A stretch of 64,000 bases of DNA, taken from the NCBI RefSeq assembly GCF_041380235.1, contig NZ_JBGIYY010000004.1, forward strand, positions 1 through 64,000, written 5' to 3'. Positions 1 to 7,861 of this stretch are shown here, piece after piece; the stretch's first letter is position 1, and every line of letters starts with the position of its first letter. Made by a program: the position numbers and the translations under genes. The notes under the pieces are model-generated. The model did not search any database. It saw nothing but the letters and a program-made list of their open reading frames with translations, and had not been told where the DNA came from. This DNA comes from Glaciecola sp041380235 (GTDB lineage: Bacteria; Pseudomonadota; Gammaproteobacteria; Enterobacterales; Alteromonadaceae).

Positions 1-7
1 TCCTTCA

Positions 8-20
8 GGGTCAGTGTAAC
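8..20 (-). repeat. left inverted REP-like repeat of the RAYT transposase
   Basis: GGGTCAGTGTAAC at this position is the inverted counterpart of GTAACACTGACCC found at 803 and 1577; the two orientations differ by one base. It lies about 90 bases before the transposase start. REP-associated tyrosine transposases are typically flanked by short conserved repeats that they recognise, so this is read as the left recognition end. The element may extend to the left of the window. Confidence 0.6.
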
Positions 21-113
21 TTAATCCTTAGGTCTAGTTTCACTTGGTACAGGATTGTAAAATTTCTGTCGTGTTTTATATTCAGTTATCGGCGAAATAT
101 CAATGGAATGAAT

Positions 114-800
114 ATGGCAAGACGCAGGAGAGTAGGCCCTAAAGATGTAACGCAGCATGTTGTTCAGCGAGGAAATAATCGCAAAATATGTTTTGCATGT
201 GAGCAAGACTATATCGTTTATGTTAGCTGGTTAAAGCAATACAGCGCCAAATATGATGTTGCTGTTCATGCATGGGTATTGATGACAAATCATGTACATT
301 TGTTGTGTACTCCCCAGTCTGAAAATTTAGGTGTCAGTCAAATGATGCAGTCTTTAGGCAGGCAGTATGTTCGCTATTTTAATGATACTTATAAGCAAAC
401 AGGTACCCTATGGGAAGGACGATTCAAATCTTCTCTAGTTTGCACTTCAAGTTATTTACTTAGCGCATACCGCTATATCGAATTAAACCCTGTTCGAGCC
501 AAAATGGTTAACGACCCAGCGCAATACAAATGGTCAAGTTATCATGTCAATGCCTTGGGAAAAGAGTCAGACCTTTGTCAGCCGCATGCTATCTATTTAC
601 AATTAGGTCAAACCTCAATCGAAAGGCTGAATACCTATCGCTCTTTATTTCAAGACACGCTTACACAACCTTTAATCGACGAAATACGAGCCTGTACGAA
701 TAAAGAATTAGTGCTTGGTAATGACAAGTTTAAACAAGAAATGGAAGCCTTGATTGGCGAAAAACTAAAAACTGGTAAGATGGGAAGGCCGCCTAAGTAA
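114..800 (+). CDS. REP-associated tyrosine transposase (RAYT, IS200/Y1 superfamily)
   Basis: This 228-residue protein belongs to the Y1 transposase (HUH endonuclease) superfamily, which nicks and joins single-stranded DNA through a covalent phosphotyrosine. The HUH motif is visible as NHVHLL at about residues 59-64, and the catalytic tyrosine lies in SLGRQYVRYF at about residues 80-89. The TLWEGRFKSSL stretch and the following YIELNPVRA segment are typical of the RAYT branch rather than of canonical IS200. The ATG at 114 is preferred over 108 because it gives the usual MARxxR start and better spacing from GGA at 105. The gene is flanked by inverted GGGTCAGTGT-type repeats at 8 and 803. It appears intact. 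RAYTs are usually domesticated single-copy genes that mobilise REP sequences, which is inferred here from family knowledge. Confidence 0.92.
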   Translation: MARRRRVGPKDVTQHVVQRGNNRKICFACEQDYIVYVSWLKQYSAKYDVAVHAWVLMTNHVHLLCTPQSENLGVSQMMQSLGRQYVRYFNDTYKQTGTLWEGRFKSSLVCTSSYLLSAYRYIELNPVRAKMVNDPAQYKWSSYHVNALGKESDLCQPHAIYLQLGQTSIERLNTYRSLFQDTLTQPLIDEIRACTNKELVLGNDKFKQEMEALIGEKLKTGKMGRPPK

Positions 801-802
801 TA

Positions 803-821
803 GTAACACTGACCCCCTTTT
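803..821 (+). repeat. right REP-like repeat of the RAYT transposase
   Basis: GTAACACTGACCCCCTTTT begins three bases after the transposase stop codon. It is the inverted partner of the copy at 8-20, and the same 19 bases recur in direct orientation at 1577. Its position immediately outside the gene supports a role as a recognition end for the adjacent RAYT. Confidence 0.65.
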
Positions 822-856
822 CACTTTTCATTTTCAAAAAAAGGATCCAAAAACCG

Positions 857-1030
857 ATGAATAGCTCATTACCATGGATTTTGTTTATTTTCATCTGGCT
901 TCTTTTGATGGCGGTACTCAAGGTTACGTTAACAAGCAGTGACAGTTACTTTAGATTTGTATTAACGGGTATTAGTATTGGTGTAATTGTCGGAGTGGTG
1001 ATGTACCTTTTAGCGAGAAAAAATAACTAA
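857..1030 (+). CDS. small two-helix membrane protein, unknown
   Basis: The reading frame encodes 57 residues starting MNSSLPWILF. Residues 6-22 and 33-51 are strongly hydrophobic and look like two membrane helices, with a basic tail (LARKNN) that would favour the cytoplasm. AAGGATCC at 840-848 could serve as a ribosome binding site. It is the first of three closely spaced small hydrophobic frames between the two right-hand REP-like repeats. I do not recognise the family. It may be a passenger of the RAYT-bounded segment or a small orphan membrane protein; expression is not shown by the sequence. Confidence 0.45.
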   Translation: MNSSLPWILFIFIWLLLMAVLKVTLTSSDSYFRFVLTGISIGVIVGVVMYLLARKNN

Positions 1031-1048
1031 AACTTGATAACGGGCATA

Positions 1049-1147
1049 ATGTTTTTCTTAATTGCTTTTTGTCTACCGATTTACGTCGGCACTTTCGACA
1101 TTAAGACAAGTCAACCTCTGGCGGTTGTTATTGGAGCATTACAATGA
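1049..1147 (+). CDS. possible 32-residue peptide overlapping the next frame
   Basis: A short frame starting MFFLIAFCLPIYVGTF has a hydrophobic first half, and its stop overlaps the start of the next gene in an ATGA arrangement (1144-1147). Such overlaps usually reflect translational coupling, which is the main reason for listing it. It could instead be a leader peptide or chance. No family is recognised. Confidence 0.3.
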   Translation: MFFLIAFCLPIYVGTFDIKTSQPLAVVIGALQ

Positions 1148-1371
1148 GATTGAAGAGGTGTATTAGTTTTTTTGCTTTCGGAATCTTTTTGTTGGCAATA
1201 GCATTGTATTGCATTCAAGTTGGCAAAGTATCTTTAAGAGGCATCATGTTTGACTCAGAAAGTCCGATTTTTTATTTTATTATATTAGCTGATATCTCTG
1301 CCGCAATAGTGTGTTTTGTATTCGGTATATCTCAGTGTTTTAGTGATAATAACACTATAGAGGATGAGTAA
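1144..1371 (+). CDS. small two-helix membrane protein, unknown
   Basis: This 75-residue protein begins with a basic stretch (MRLKRC) followed by a hydrophobic helix at about residues 8-25 and a second at about 42-62, ending in an acidic tail (NNTIEDE). It is most likely an inner-membrane protein. Its start overlaps the stop of the preceding 32-residue frame, suggesting coupled translation with the small frames at 857 and 1049. The trio is isolated from other genes and lies between repeats of the RAYT type. No known family is recognised. Confidence 0.5.
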   Translation: MRLKRCISFFAFGIFLLAIALYCIQVGKVSLRGIMFDSESPIFYFIILADISAAIVCFVFGISQCFSDNNTIEDE

Positions 1372-1515
1372 CTCACTTAAATTAAACCCTTAAGACCATA
1401 AAGAGAGAAACATGAAAAAGAGTATAATCAATTTGGCCGTTAAAACTGTTTGGCTCCGAGCATAACAAGATTAGATGAAAAAATGCAGAGAACCAAGCGA
1501 GCTAATTATAGCCCA

Positions 1516-1578
1516 CTATTGTACATGTGACATTTCAACCGCACTTGCTTTGACCACAATACCGTCTTTATCATAAGT
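1516..1578 (-). pseudogene. orphan 3' stub of a relative of the adjacent 892-residue gene
   Basis: On the minus strand this stretch reads TYDKDGIVVKASAVEMSHVQ and then a stop. The first part matches the end of the intact neighbouring protein (EYKDGVVVKASGG). It lies on the far side of a REP-like repeat from that gene. The simplest reading is that it is the leftover C-terminal end of an older allele or paralogue, separated from its body by insertion or recombination. Confidence 0.5.
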
Positions 1579-1642
1579 AACACTGACCCCCTTTTTCCTT
1601 TTTCTCACCCCCCACTTGCTTTGACCACAACGCCGTCTTTAT
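1542..1642. repeat. 30-bp direct repeat flanking a REP-like copy
   Basis: The 30 bases at 1542-1571 and 1613-1642 are identical except at two positions (T/C and A/G). Both correspond to the 3' coding end of the 892-residue gene. The 41 bases between them contain the REP-like sequence at 1577-1596. The two copies diverge outside the repeat, so this is not a simple recent duplication. Confidence 0.7.
1577..1596 (+). repeat. third REP-like repeat copy
   Basis: GTAACACTGACCCCCTTTTT is identical over 19 bases to the copy at 803-821 and in the same orientation. It lies just beyond the stop codon of the minus-strand 892-residue gene and between the two halves of the 30-bp direct repeat. It may be a mobilised REP element or the far end of a larger unit running from 8 or 803 to 1596. 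Confidence 0.65.
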
Positions 1643-4283
1643 ATTCCGCTACTCCCTCGCTGGTCCATACTCGCACTGTGCTTGTTGAGCCTTGCGCTGA
1701 CGATGCTGTTTCTTGGGCGTTAATCGCGTCAAACTCTGCAATAATGCCTTTCATATTGGGCAACACAAAGATTTTACGTGAGCGCTGCGCGCCGATGGTG
1801 ACAACTGTGCTTCGCCATAGGTTTTGCCCCTCAATAAGTAGCTTAGCTTTTTCACCTGACTTCACCATCATCGGTTCAATACGCTCTATACTGGGTTTGG
1901 GTCTTTTGCCGAGTAACAGGAGCTCTGAGGTTATCTCTTCTTGATCGCCAGGCAACGATATGGGGTAGCTAATAGTCGAACCACTTGGAATAAAATTTCC
2001 TTCTTCATCAAGCCAACCGGTTTCGATCTCGATGTCAGCAGTGCGCCACCAAGACGGAGCAGACACAATGGCCGACAGTGAATTTTGAGAAGGTTGATGC
2101 CGGTATTTTGTTAAACCATCATTACCAACCACTAATTTAGGCCCTATAAGCCATCCCAATTCAGCACTTTTTTCATAATTGCTGTCATCAATATTGGTGT
2201 TGGACTGGTTTTCGTTAGAGTGGCTCGCAATTCCCACGATGATAGGGCGGCGTTCCGCTATTTGTGCATATTGAGACATAAAATTAGTGCTTCCAGCCCC
2301 GCCTGCAGCGCCAACGCCATTGACACTGCCTGATGCACTTGCACCTACTTGTTCGCTCGCCGCCTGGCTCGATGAACTCACTAACTGTTGAGTACTTTCA
2401 CGGGGGGTAACAGCATATGAAAAGAGCGACATGTTTTTCTCTGATGCTTGTAGTTTATCTCGAAACTTTAAGTATCCGATTTTTGCTACAAGTTGAGGCT
2501 TAGCAAGGCTCGAGTAGCCGCTATACGAGATTGTCGGGTTTTCGATGTCTGCTTCTATTATGCGAACACCATCTTGCGAGTATTCTTTTTGAGAGAGGCT
2601 TTCTAATTCCCTCATATTACTATTACAGATTAGATATTTTCTTTGCGCCGCATATACCGGCACTATATCCTCACAGGCTAATTGTCGCTTAGTCCAGATT
2701 TCAAAAACTCGCTCGTCGCTTAACTTAAAAGTAAATAGCGACAAACCGTCAAAATCGACTTTACTCAATATATCTAGGGAGTTTGGTTCTTTAGTCACTA
2801 AATCATTAACGATAGTAGGCCCTAACTCATTGATTAACGACTGACAAACACGATACTCTCGATTATTAACATATACAGATACAGACTCTAAATTTGGGCA
2901 TTGCAGAAGTTTAACCATTTCTTGGGAAATATCTTTTTCATTCACAGACCGGTTATAGTAATTGTTAAAAATTTGCCGTTCAGAGTCGGTTGGCTCAATA
3001 GGTACTGCTGATAAAGTAAGTGGGTCTTCATAAAATTCGGTATCGCTAAGTTCGTAAGGAACGAAAGGGATCCTCAAAGCATATTCTTCGACGATAATCG
3101 AATTGAAATCAGAGGCAGCTGTGAAAGATACAAACTGCTGACCTGATGTAGGTCCCTGAAGATTACTTGTGTCTTCAAATACAGGCACACTCGGGTCAAA
3201 AGTAGAACTATTCTGTCTTCTATCACTAGTTTGTTTTCTATCATTATTTATAACCAGATTTTTTTGGCCGAGGGTTGTGCCATATACGTCGAGCACTTTT
3301 TCGATGGCGAGTTCACGCTCAACCTTTTCACGACAACCGGTTTCCCCACATATTTTCTCATCTCGCTCTATCACTCCTAAACAATTCAAACGTTTAGGTG
3401 AATAACTTTGTATTTCGAATGCTTTGCCCTCACCTTCTGCGCTATGAACGGATTCAGCAAACACTTCCATTTCGCATGCGGTGTCGAATTTGAGGTGATT
3501 TCTCCATACTTCCATAGTTGCAACCCAGCCAACACCAAAGCCTTTTTGTTTTAGCAGAAAATCGTAAAGCTGCAGATCCGAAATGTTAACTTTCTTCGCT
3601 TCTTCGTCTAAGCTTGTATTGACCTGTTCTTGTAGGTCGCTCATCCAGCGTTGGTATAGGTCTCTACTCTCTTGCTCTTTATCTTCTGAATCGCTTTTGC
3701 CTTTTTTAAAGCGCACATTAATCTGCGCCCAAGCACTGGTGTCATTGCCGGGGATAATGGTCGCATCAAACTTCAGGCGGTATAAAGTGTTTCCTCCTAA
3801 ATCATGTCTGTCATCTAACTGATTTTCTATGAGCGCATTGCGTACTTCCTCTCGCGCTGATTGGCGGCCTCTAAAAGACTCTATCGGTGACAATTGCGGG
3901 CTGCCCGATTCAGACATAGGATATGCTGCATCATTATTGGCCATATCTTGCTTAGGCGCTTGGTCAACTGTATCGGTGCCAAATGTCAGGCTTGCGCTGC
4001 GTTGACTCGTCGTTGTATTTGCTGTTGTCCCCTGAAATCCGGCGTTTTCGTCGCTCAGTTTATCGAGTTGCTCTAATAGCCACGCTTCTTGGTGAAAGCG
4101 ATCATTTACCATACGCTCGCGGGTGTAAACCTCTGGAGAATCAACCAAAATGCGACCAAGTGTTGTGCCGTTTGAATGCATCGAGCTTGTGAAATTATGA
4201 GGGTAAAAAAAGATCAAAAGAAGCGTGACAACGATTGCTGCCGCTATGCCGTAGCGAAAAAAAGACTTACTTGGCGATGTCAT
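1605..4283 (-). CDS. membrane-anchored 892-residue protein of unknown family with a C-terminal TIG-like domain
   Basis: The product begins with a short basic segment and one hydrophobic helix at about residues 10-27, then a long extracytoplasmic-looking body, so it is probably anchored in the inner membrane and facing the periplasm. A conserved-looking block (PEVYTRERMVNDRFHQEAWL) follows at about residues 50-69. The centre contains several cysteines, and a Ser/Gly/Ala-rich linker lies around residues 640-680. Residues 795-890 (PSIERIEP, then a GEKAKLLIEGQNL segment) resemble an IPT/TIG immunoglobulin-like fold. It lies 185 bases downstream of the subtilase on the same strand and could share its transcript. 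Its 3' end has a diverged duplicate beyond a REP-like repeat. I do not recognise the family, and no catalytic motif is evident. Confidence 0.75.
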   Translation of the reverse strand: MTSPSKSFFRYGIAAAIVVTLLLIFFYPHNFTSSMHSNGTTLGRILVDSPEVYTRERMVNDRFHQEAWLLEQLDKLSDENAGFQGTTANTTTSQRSASLTFGTDTVDQAPKQDMANNDAAYPMSESGSPQLSPIESFRGRQSAREEVRNALIENQLDDRHDLGGNTLYRLKFDATIIPGNDTSAWAQINVRFKKGKSDSEDKEQESRDLYQRWMSDLQEQVNTSLDEEAKKVNISDLQLYDFLLKQKGFGVGWVATMEVWRNHLKFDTACEMEVFAESVHSAEGEGKAFEIQSYSPKRLNCLGVIERDEKICGETGCREKVERELAIEKVLDVYGTTLGQKNLVINNDRKQTSDRRQNSSTFDPSVPVFEDTSNLQGPTSGQQFVSFTAASDFNSIIVEEYALRIPFVPYELSDTEFYEDPLTLSAVPIEPTDSERQIFNNYYNRSVNEKDISQEMVKLLQCPNLESVSVYVNNREYRVCQSLINELGPTIVNDLVTKEPNSLDILSKVDFDGLSLFTFKLSDERVFEIWTKRQLACEDIVPVYAAQRKYLICNSNMRELESLSQKEYSQDGVRIIEADIENPTISYSGYSSLAKPQLVAKIGYLKFRDKLQASEKNMSLFSYAVTPRESTQQLVSSSSQAASEQVGASASGSVNGVGAAGGAGSTNFMSQYAQIAERRPIIVGIASHSNENQSNTNIDDSNYEKSAELGWLIGPKLVVGNDGLTKYRHQPSQNSLSAIVSAPSWWRTADIEIETGWLDEEGNFIPSGSTISYPISLPGDQEEITSELLLLGKRPKPSIERIEPMMVKSGEKAKLLIEGQNLWRSTVVTIGAQRSRKIFVLPNMKGIIAEFDAINAQETASSAQGSTSTVRVWTSEGVAEYKDGVVVKASGG

Positions 4284-4391
4284 GAATAGCGTTTCCCTGT
4301 CGGATAATTATTATGGTAAACCTTTGATACGGCATAGAATTTAATGACACATACTTTGTGCTGTTCAAAGAATAAACGATGTTAATTCACT

Positions 4392-4416
4392 ATACAACAG
4401 ATACAACAGATACAAC
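4392..4416 (+). repeat. 9-bp tandem repeat (ATACAACAG, 2.8 copies)
   Basis: ATACAACAG occurs twice in full and once as ATACAAC in the gap between the subtilase and the 892-residue gene. It is too short for a CRISPR and has no spacers. It could be a slippage-prone tract or tandem operator sites. Confidence 0.6.
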
Positions 4417-4421
4417 TTTAC

Positions 4422-4446
4422 TGCGGTAGTTGTGAATGATACCGCA
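4422..4446. other. 7-bp inverted repeat downstream of the subtilase
   Basis: TGCGGTA (4422-4428) and TACCGCA (4440-4446) form a perfect stem with an 11-base loop, 23 bases beyond the subtilase stop on the minus strand. No T-run follows on that strand, so it is a weak terminator candidate at best; it may instead be an operator or an mRNA-stabilising hairpin. Confidence 0.4.
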
Positions 4447-4468
4447 AGTGAAATGACGGTGAAAAATA

Positions 4469-5809
4469 TCACCTTCTCGAATAAATCTCTCTCAGCCTCT
4501 CTAGCGCTTTTAGCGCATTTGGAATGCCGGCGCCAATTCTATCGCTAGAAATATTGGCAGGATTTGAACAAGACTCTACTATTGCTTGCTGAATCTGATC
4601 GGAGGTGGCGTAAGGTTCTGCCTCAAGCAGCATCGCCGCTAATCCAGCAACATGAGGCACTGCCATAGAACTTCCATTCAAGGTTTTATAGCCCCCACCG
4701 GGCACTGCACTTAATATATTCTTCCCCGGCGCGCATAGTGTTGGACCCGCTCCAAAGCCGCTCATTTTTGCGCTGCCTGAAAAAGGCGCCACTCTGTCAC
4801 CTTTGTCGGTGGCGCCTACTGAGAGCACATTTGTATAGTTACCCGGCGAAGCACTAGACATTGGGTCATTACCAATTGCGACTATAGGTAATAATTGTTG
4901 GGTTCTAAGTGTATTCATGATCCCCACCAGTGAATCATCAAATGGACTTATACCTAAGGAGATACTCAATATTCGAGCATTTGCTGCTAGCGCAAACTCA
5001 AGTCCAGCCAATAGTCGCGCAAAAGTATCGCCCCCATTAATAACTGTGGCACTAGCAAGACTCGCGCCTGGAGCCATGCCTACAAGCGGCTGACCGGCCA
5101 CATTACGCCCGGCAATAGTGGCGGCTGTGTGCGTACCATGGGAAGATGAGTCTGAGTAAACGGCCTGTTCGGAGACATCTTGTCCGTCTATACTGACCAT
5201 CCTGTTACTGATGACTACATCTGATAAGGCCGGGTGCGTTGTATCGACACCGGTATCCATATGAGCCACCAGAATATCTTTACCCGTTAGGCCTTGCTTC
5301 CACAACTGAGGTGCGCCCATGCGCTCTACACCCCAAGCGACTTCTTTATCTTGCTGGCCATCGTCAGTATCTTCATCAGGGACCGGTTGTATGAGACCTA
5401 AGCTATCTGATACCGACTGAATATCATCAACAGCTCTATTTGTTTCCAGCTTTTCTAAAACCAGTTGATTGACAGCACCATAAGCGATACCCAGAAGCGG
5501 AAAGTAGACCATATTTTGGCTTGGGGTCTTTTGCTTAGCGTCCAGCAAACGCCGCAACAATGGGGTATATTTGCTTAATTGTTTGGTATCGATTGCTCCA
5601 GAGGCCCGCAGCTCGTTCCAGCCAAAATTAAATAGGCCAGATAATTCAGATACCAGCTTTCGATCTATCATGGGCGCTATTCTTGACACTTTGCCAACTA
5701 GGGTGGAGTTGCTAGTGTCATAGGGCATCATAGTGACGGGGTTGATGCAAACAATCGCATTAGCAGCGCCCCTGTCTTTTATTTGGTCTTTGAGCTTTTC
5801 AATAGACAT
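4469..5809 (-). CDS. subtilisin-family (S8) serine protease without signal peptide
   Basis: The 446-residue protein carries the complete S8 catalytic triad: Asp185 in HMDTGVDTTHP, His224 in SHGTHTAATIAG and Ser381 in LNGSSMAVPHVAG, with the oxyanion-hole Asn314 in AIGND. The serine motif reads GSSM rather than the usual GTSM. No signal peptide is present, and the first 150 residues form a propeptide-like or regulatory region ending in an acidic linker (PDEDTDDG). It therefore looks like a cytoplasmic protease, unlike the many secreted subtilases of marine bacteria. It is divergent from the TIR-TPR gene, sharing a gap of about 200 bases, and lies upstream of the 892-residue gene. Cytoplasmic subtilases occur in some bacterial conflict systems, for instance IetAS, but a defence role here is inference only. 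Confidence 0.9.
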   Translation of the reverse strand: MSIEKLKDQIKDRGAANAIVCINPVTMMPYDTSNSTLVGKVSRIAPMIDRKLVSELSGLFNFGWNELRASGAIDTKQLSKYTPLLRRLLDAKQKTPSQNMVYFPLLGIAYGAVNQLVLEKLETNRAVDDIQSVSDSLGLIQPVPDEDTDDGQQDKEVAWGVERMGAPQLWKQGLTGKDILVAHMDTGVDTTHPALSDVVISNRMVSIDGQDVSEQAVYSDSSSHGTHTAATIAGRNVAGQPLVGMAPGASLASATVINGGDTFARLLAGLEFALAANARILSISLGISPFDDSLVGIMNTLRTQQLLPIVAIGNDPMSSASPGNYTNVLSVGATDKGDRVAPFSGSAKMSGFGAGPTLCAPGKNILSAVPGGGYKTLNGSSMAVPHVAGLAAMLLEAEPYATSDQIQQAIVESCSNPANISSDRIGAGIPNALKALERLREIYSRR

Positions 5810-6006
5810 TTACAGTATTTCCTTTTATTCGCGTGCCGTATTTTCTTTGCGCTACCTTCGCTTGACTTAGGGTTTGCACATTGTTTAGAAAGGTGCTCTT
5901 TCACTGCGCCCTATCGTCCTATATAGTAGTGTAAATAAACCATTGATTAGAAGTTATATTAAGCGGTTTGCTAAGCTCCAACTAACTATACAAGAAGATG
6001 CTTTTG
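5810..6006. promoter_or_regulatory. divergent intergenic region between subtilase and TIR-TPR genes
   Basis: These roughly 200 bases separate two divergently transcribed genes and must hold promoters for both. A TTGACT hexamer near 5866 followed 16 bases later by TTTAGA is a weak candidate for the plus strand. I see no clear operator palindrome. AAGAAG just before 5998 is well spaced for a start at 6007. Confidence 0.3.
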
Positions 6007-7740
6007 ATGGGTACTGCTTTGAAAAAACCCTTTGCGGCATATAAGGGCAACGACTCGTTTACCTTTGTGTGTTATGCACACAGTGATGCTGAGTACGTGT
6101 ATCAAGATTTAATTTTACTCAATAATGCTGGCTGCAATATTTGGTATGACGAAGGGATCTCTGCCGGAAAGCTATGGCGAGAAGAAATCGCCATGGCAAT
6201 AAAAAGCGCCGATAAACTTGTTTTTTTCATATCTAAGTCCTCACTTGCTTCTAAGCATTGCCTGAGGGAGGTCGACTATGCTCTTGAGCATGATATTGAC
6301 ATTCTGCCCGTTTATTTAGATGACTCTAAACTACCTGAAGAGTTGGCATTAGTGTTTAATCGTGTGCAGGGGCTCTTTAGACATAAAGACGCAATGTATA
6401 AAGAGCATCTTATTGGCGCCATGCAATCAAATACGAGTTTCATACCACTTCTTCCAAAAAACACAAAATCGCTACGCCGCTTTGTATTGCCGTTAATAGC
6501 CATTGGTGCATCGCTCATCGCTTTGTTTATATGGAATCTGGACACCACAACGTCAAATCATAATGAAGTTGGCAACAGTATTGCTGCCACTAACATCGCA
6601 AATGCCTATGACAATTATTTAGAAGCGACAGAGTTGATGAAGCGGTGGGATAAAGATGACAATTTAGATATTGCCATTAATTTGTTAGAAGACGCCTACA
6701 CATTAGATCCCAACTTTGCACTGGCTTATGCTCGTTCAGCCGAAGCGCTGCGCATCCGTTATATCTTGTCAGCAGATGATTCAGCGTTAGAAAAAGCCAC
6801 TGAAGCTGCTAGCAAGGCAGTGTCATTGAATTCCCAACTGGCGCCTGCGCAGGCTGCCCTTGGTTTAATCTATAGCACTAAAGGGAACATGGATTTAGCG
6901 ATTGCCGCAGTCGAGAGGGCCATCGCTATTGACCCAAATGATGCCTTAACGAATAGTATCTTAGCCATGGTGTATGCACAGCTTGGCAGAATAGAAGAGG
7001 CGGATGCCGCTTTTCAAAAAGCTACCGCTTTAGATTCAGACAACCCAACGGTGTTAAACAGCTATGCAAATTTCTTGTATGACCAAGGGCGCTTTGATGA
7101 TGCTATTTTGCAGTGGCGGGCAGCGCTTCAGCTTGCTCCTGATCACTATGCCGCTCTAGTGAATCTTGGTTTGGCGTTTAACGAGACTTTGCGCATTTCT
7201 GAAGCGATTGACATGTATCAACGGGCTATCGATATTCGACCAAGCTACATTGCGTACACTAACTTAGGCACAGCTTATTCTAGAGAGGCTCGTTTTCAAG
7301 ACGCTGCCGACGCTTATCTAAAAGCACTCGACATCGACGATACCGATTCTCTCGCCTGGGGCAACTTGGCATTTATTTATTCTTGGATGGGGAACATGGA
7401 TGAAAAGGCGGCTGAGACATTTGCGCATGCCATTGAACTTGCAGAAACGATTCGTCAACAACATCCTCGCGACCCATTCATTCACTCTGACTTAGCGCTA
7501 TATTATGCCAAAACAAAGCAAGCGACCTTGGCGCTTCAGAGGCTGCGCACTGCAACTATTTTAGCGCCTGATTCTTCTGAGATCTTATCTGCGGCTGCAG
7601 AGGCATATGAGATGCTAGGGCAACGAGATGAAGCAGTGAAACTCATATTATTGGCAATAGAGCATGGCCATTCGCGAGAGCACTTATTGCTAAGCCCTGA
7701 ACTAAAAGAGCTTGTTAATGATCCGCGTTTGCAAGAGTGA
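6007..7740 (+). CDS. TIR domain - transmembrane helix - TPR repeat protein
   Basis: The protein has three parts. Residues 15-130 form a TIR domain (FVCYAHSD start, IWYDEGISAGKLW box, FFISKSSLASKHCLREVDYAL). An acidic pair at about Glu59/Glu60 sits where TIR NADases carry the catalytic glutamate. One hydrophobic helix follows at about residues 158-178. The rest (about 210-575) is a chain of TPR repeats with the usual AxxxLGxxxxxxGxxxxAxxxxxxAlxldP pattern. This predicts an inner-membrane protein with cytoplasmic TIR and extracytoplasmic TPRs, or the reverse. The start at 6007 is chosen because AAGAAG is 9 bases upstream; an in-frame ATG at 5998 would overlap it. TIR domains can cleave NAD+ or act as scaffolds, and TPRs bind proteins. 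Its partner is unknown, but the divergent subtilase and downstream small gene are obvious candidates. Confidence 0.88.
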   Translation: MGTALKKPFAAYKGNDSFTFVCYAHSDAEYVYQDLILLNNAGCNIWYDEGISAGKLWREEIAMAIKSADKLVFFISKSSLASKHCLREVDYALEHDIDILPVYLDDSKLPEELALVFNRVQGLFRHKDAMYKEHLIGAMQSNTSFIPLLPKNTKSLRRFVLPLIAIGASLIALFIWNLDTTTSNHNEVGNSIAATNIANAYDNYLEATELMKRWDKDDNLDIAINLLEDAYTLDPNFALAYARSAEALRIRYILSADDSALEKATEAASKAVSLNSQLAPAQAALGLIYSTKGNMDLAIAAVERAIAIDPNDALTNSILAMVYAQLGRIEEADAAFQKATALDSDNPTVLNSYANFLYDQGRFDDAILQWRAALQLAPDHYAALVNLGLAFNETLRISEAIDMYQRAIDIRPSYIAYTNLGTAYSREARFQDAADAYLKALDIDDTDSLAWGNLAFIYSWMGNMDEKAAETFAHAIELAETIRQQHPRDPFIHSDLALYYAKTKQATLALQRLRTATILAPDSSEILSAAAEAYEMLGQRDEAVKLILLAIEHGHSREHLLLSPELKELVNDPRLQE

Positions 7741-7861
7741 TGAAAAGTCAAAGGTTGTAGAGCTGCTGTAAACCCTTGATTTAAAACGGCTAGTGTTGCA
7801 CAATCAAGGCGAAATTAAGAAGTTTAATCAATCACCATTAATTGTAATTAGGAGCACGCCC

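Noticed and set aside
21..206. 61-residue minus-strand frame over the RAYT 5' region
   Set aside because: It overlaps the start of a well-supported transposase and the repeat; its composition is not protein-like and there is no ribosome binding site.
4392..4416. CRISPR-like array
   Set aside because: The units are only 9 bases, directly abutting and without spacers.
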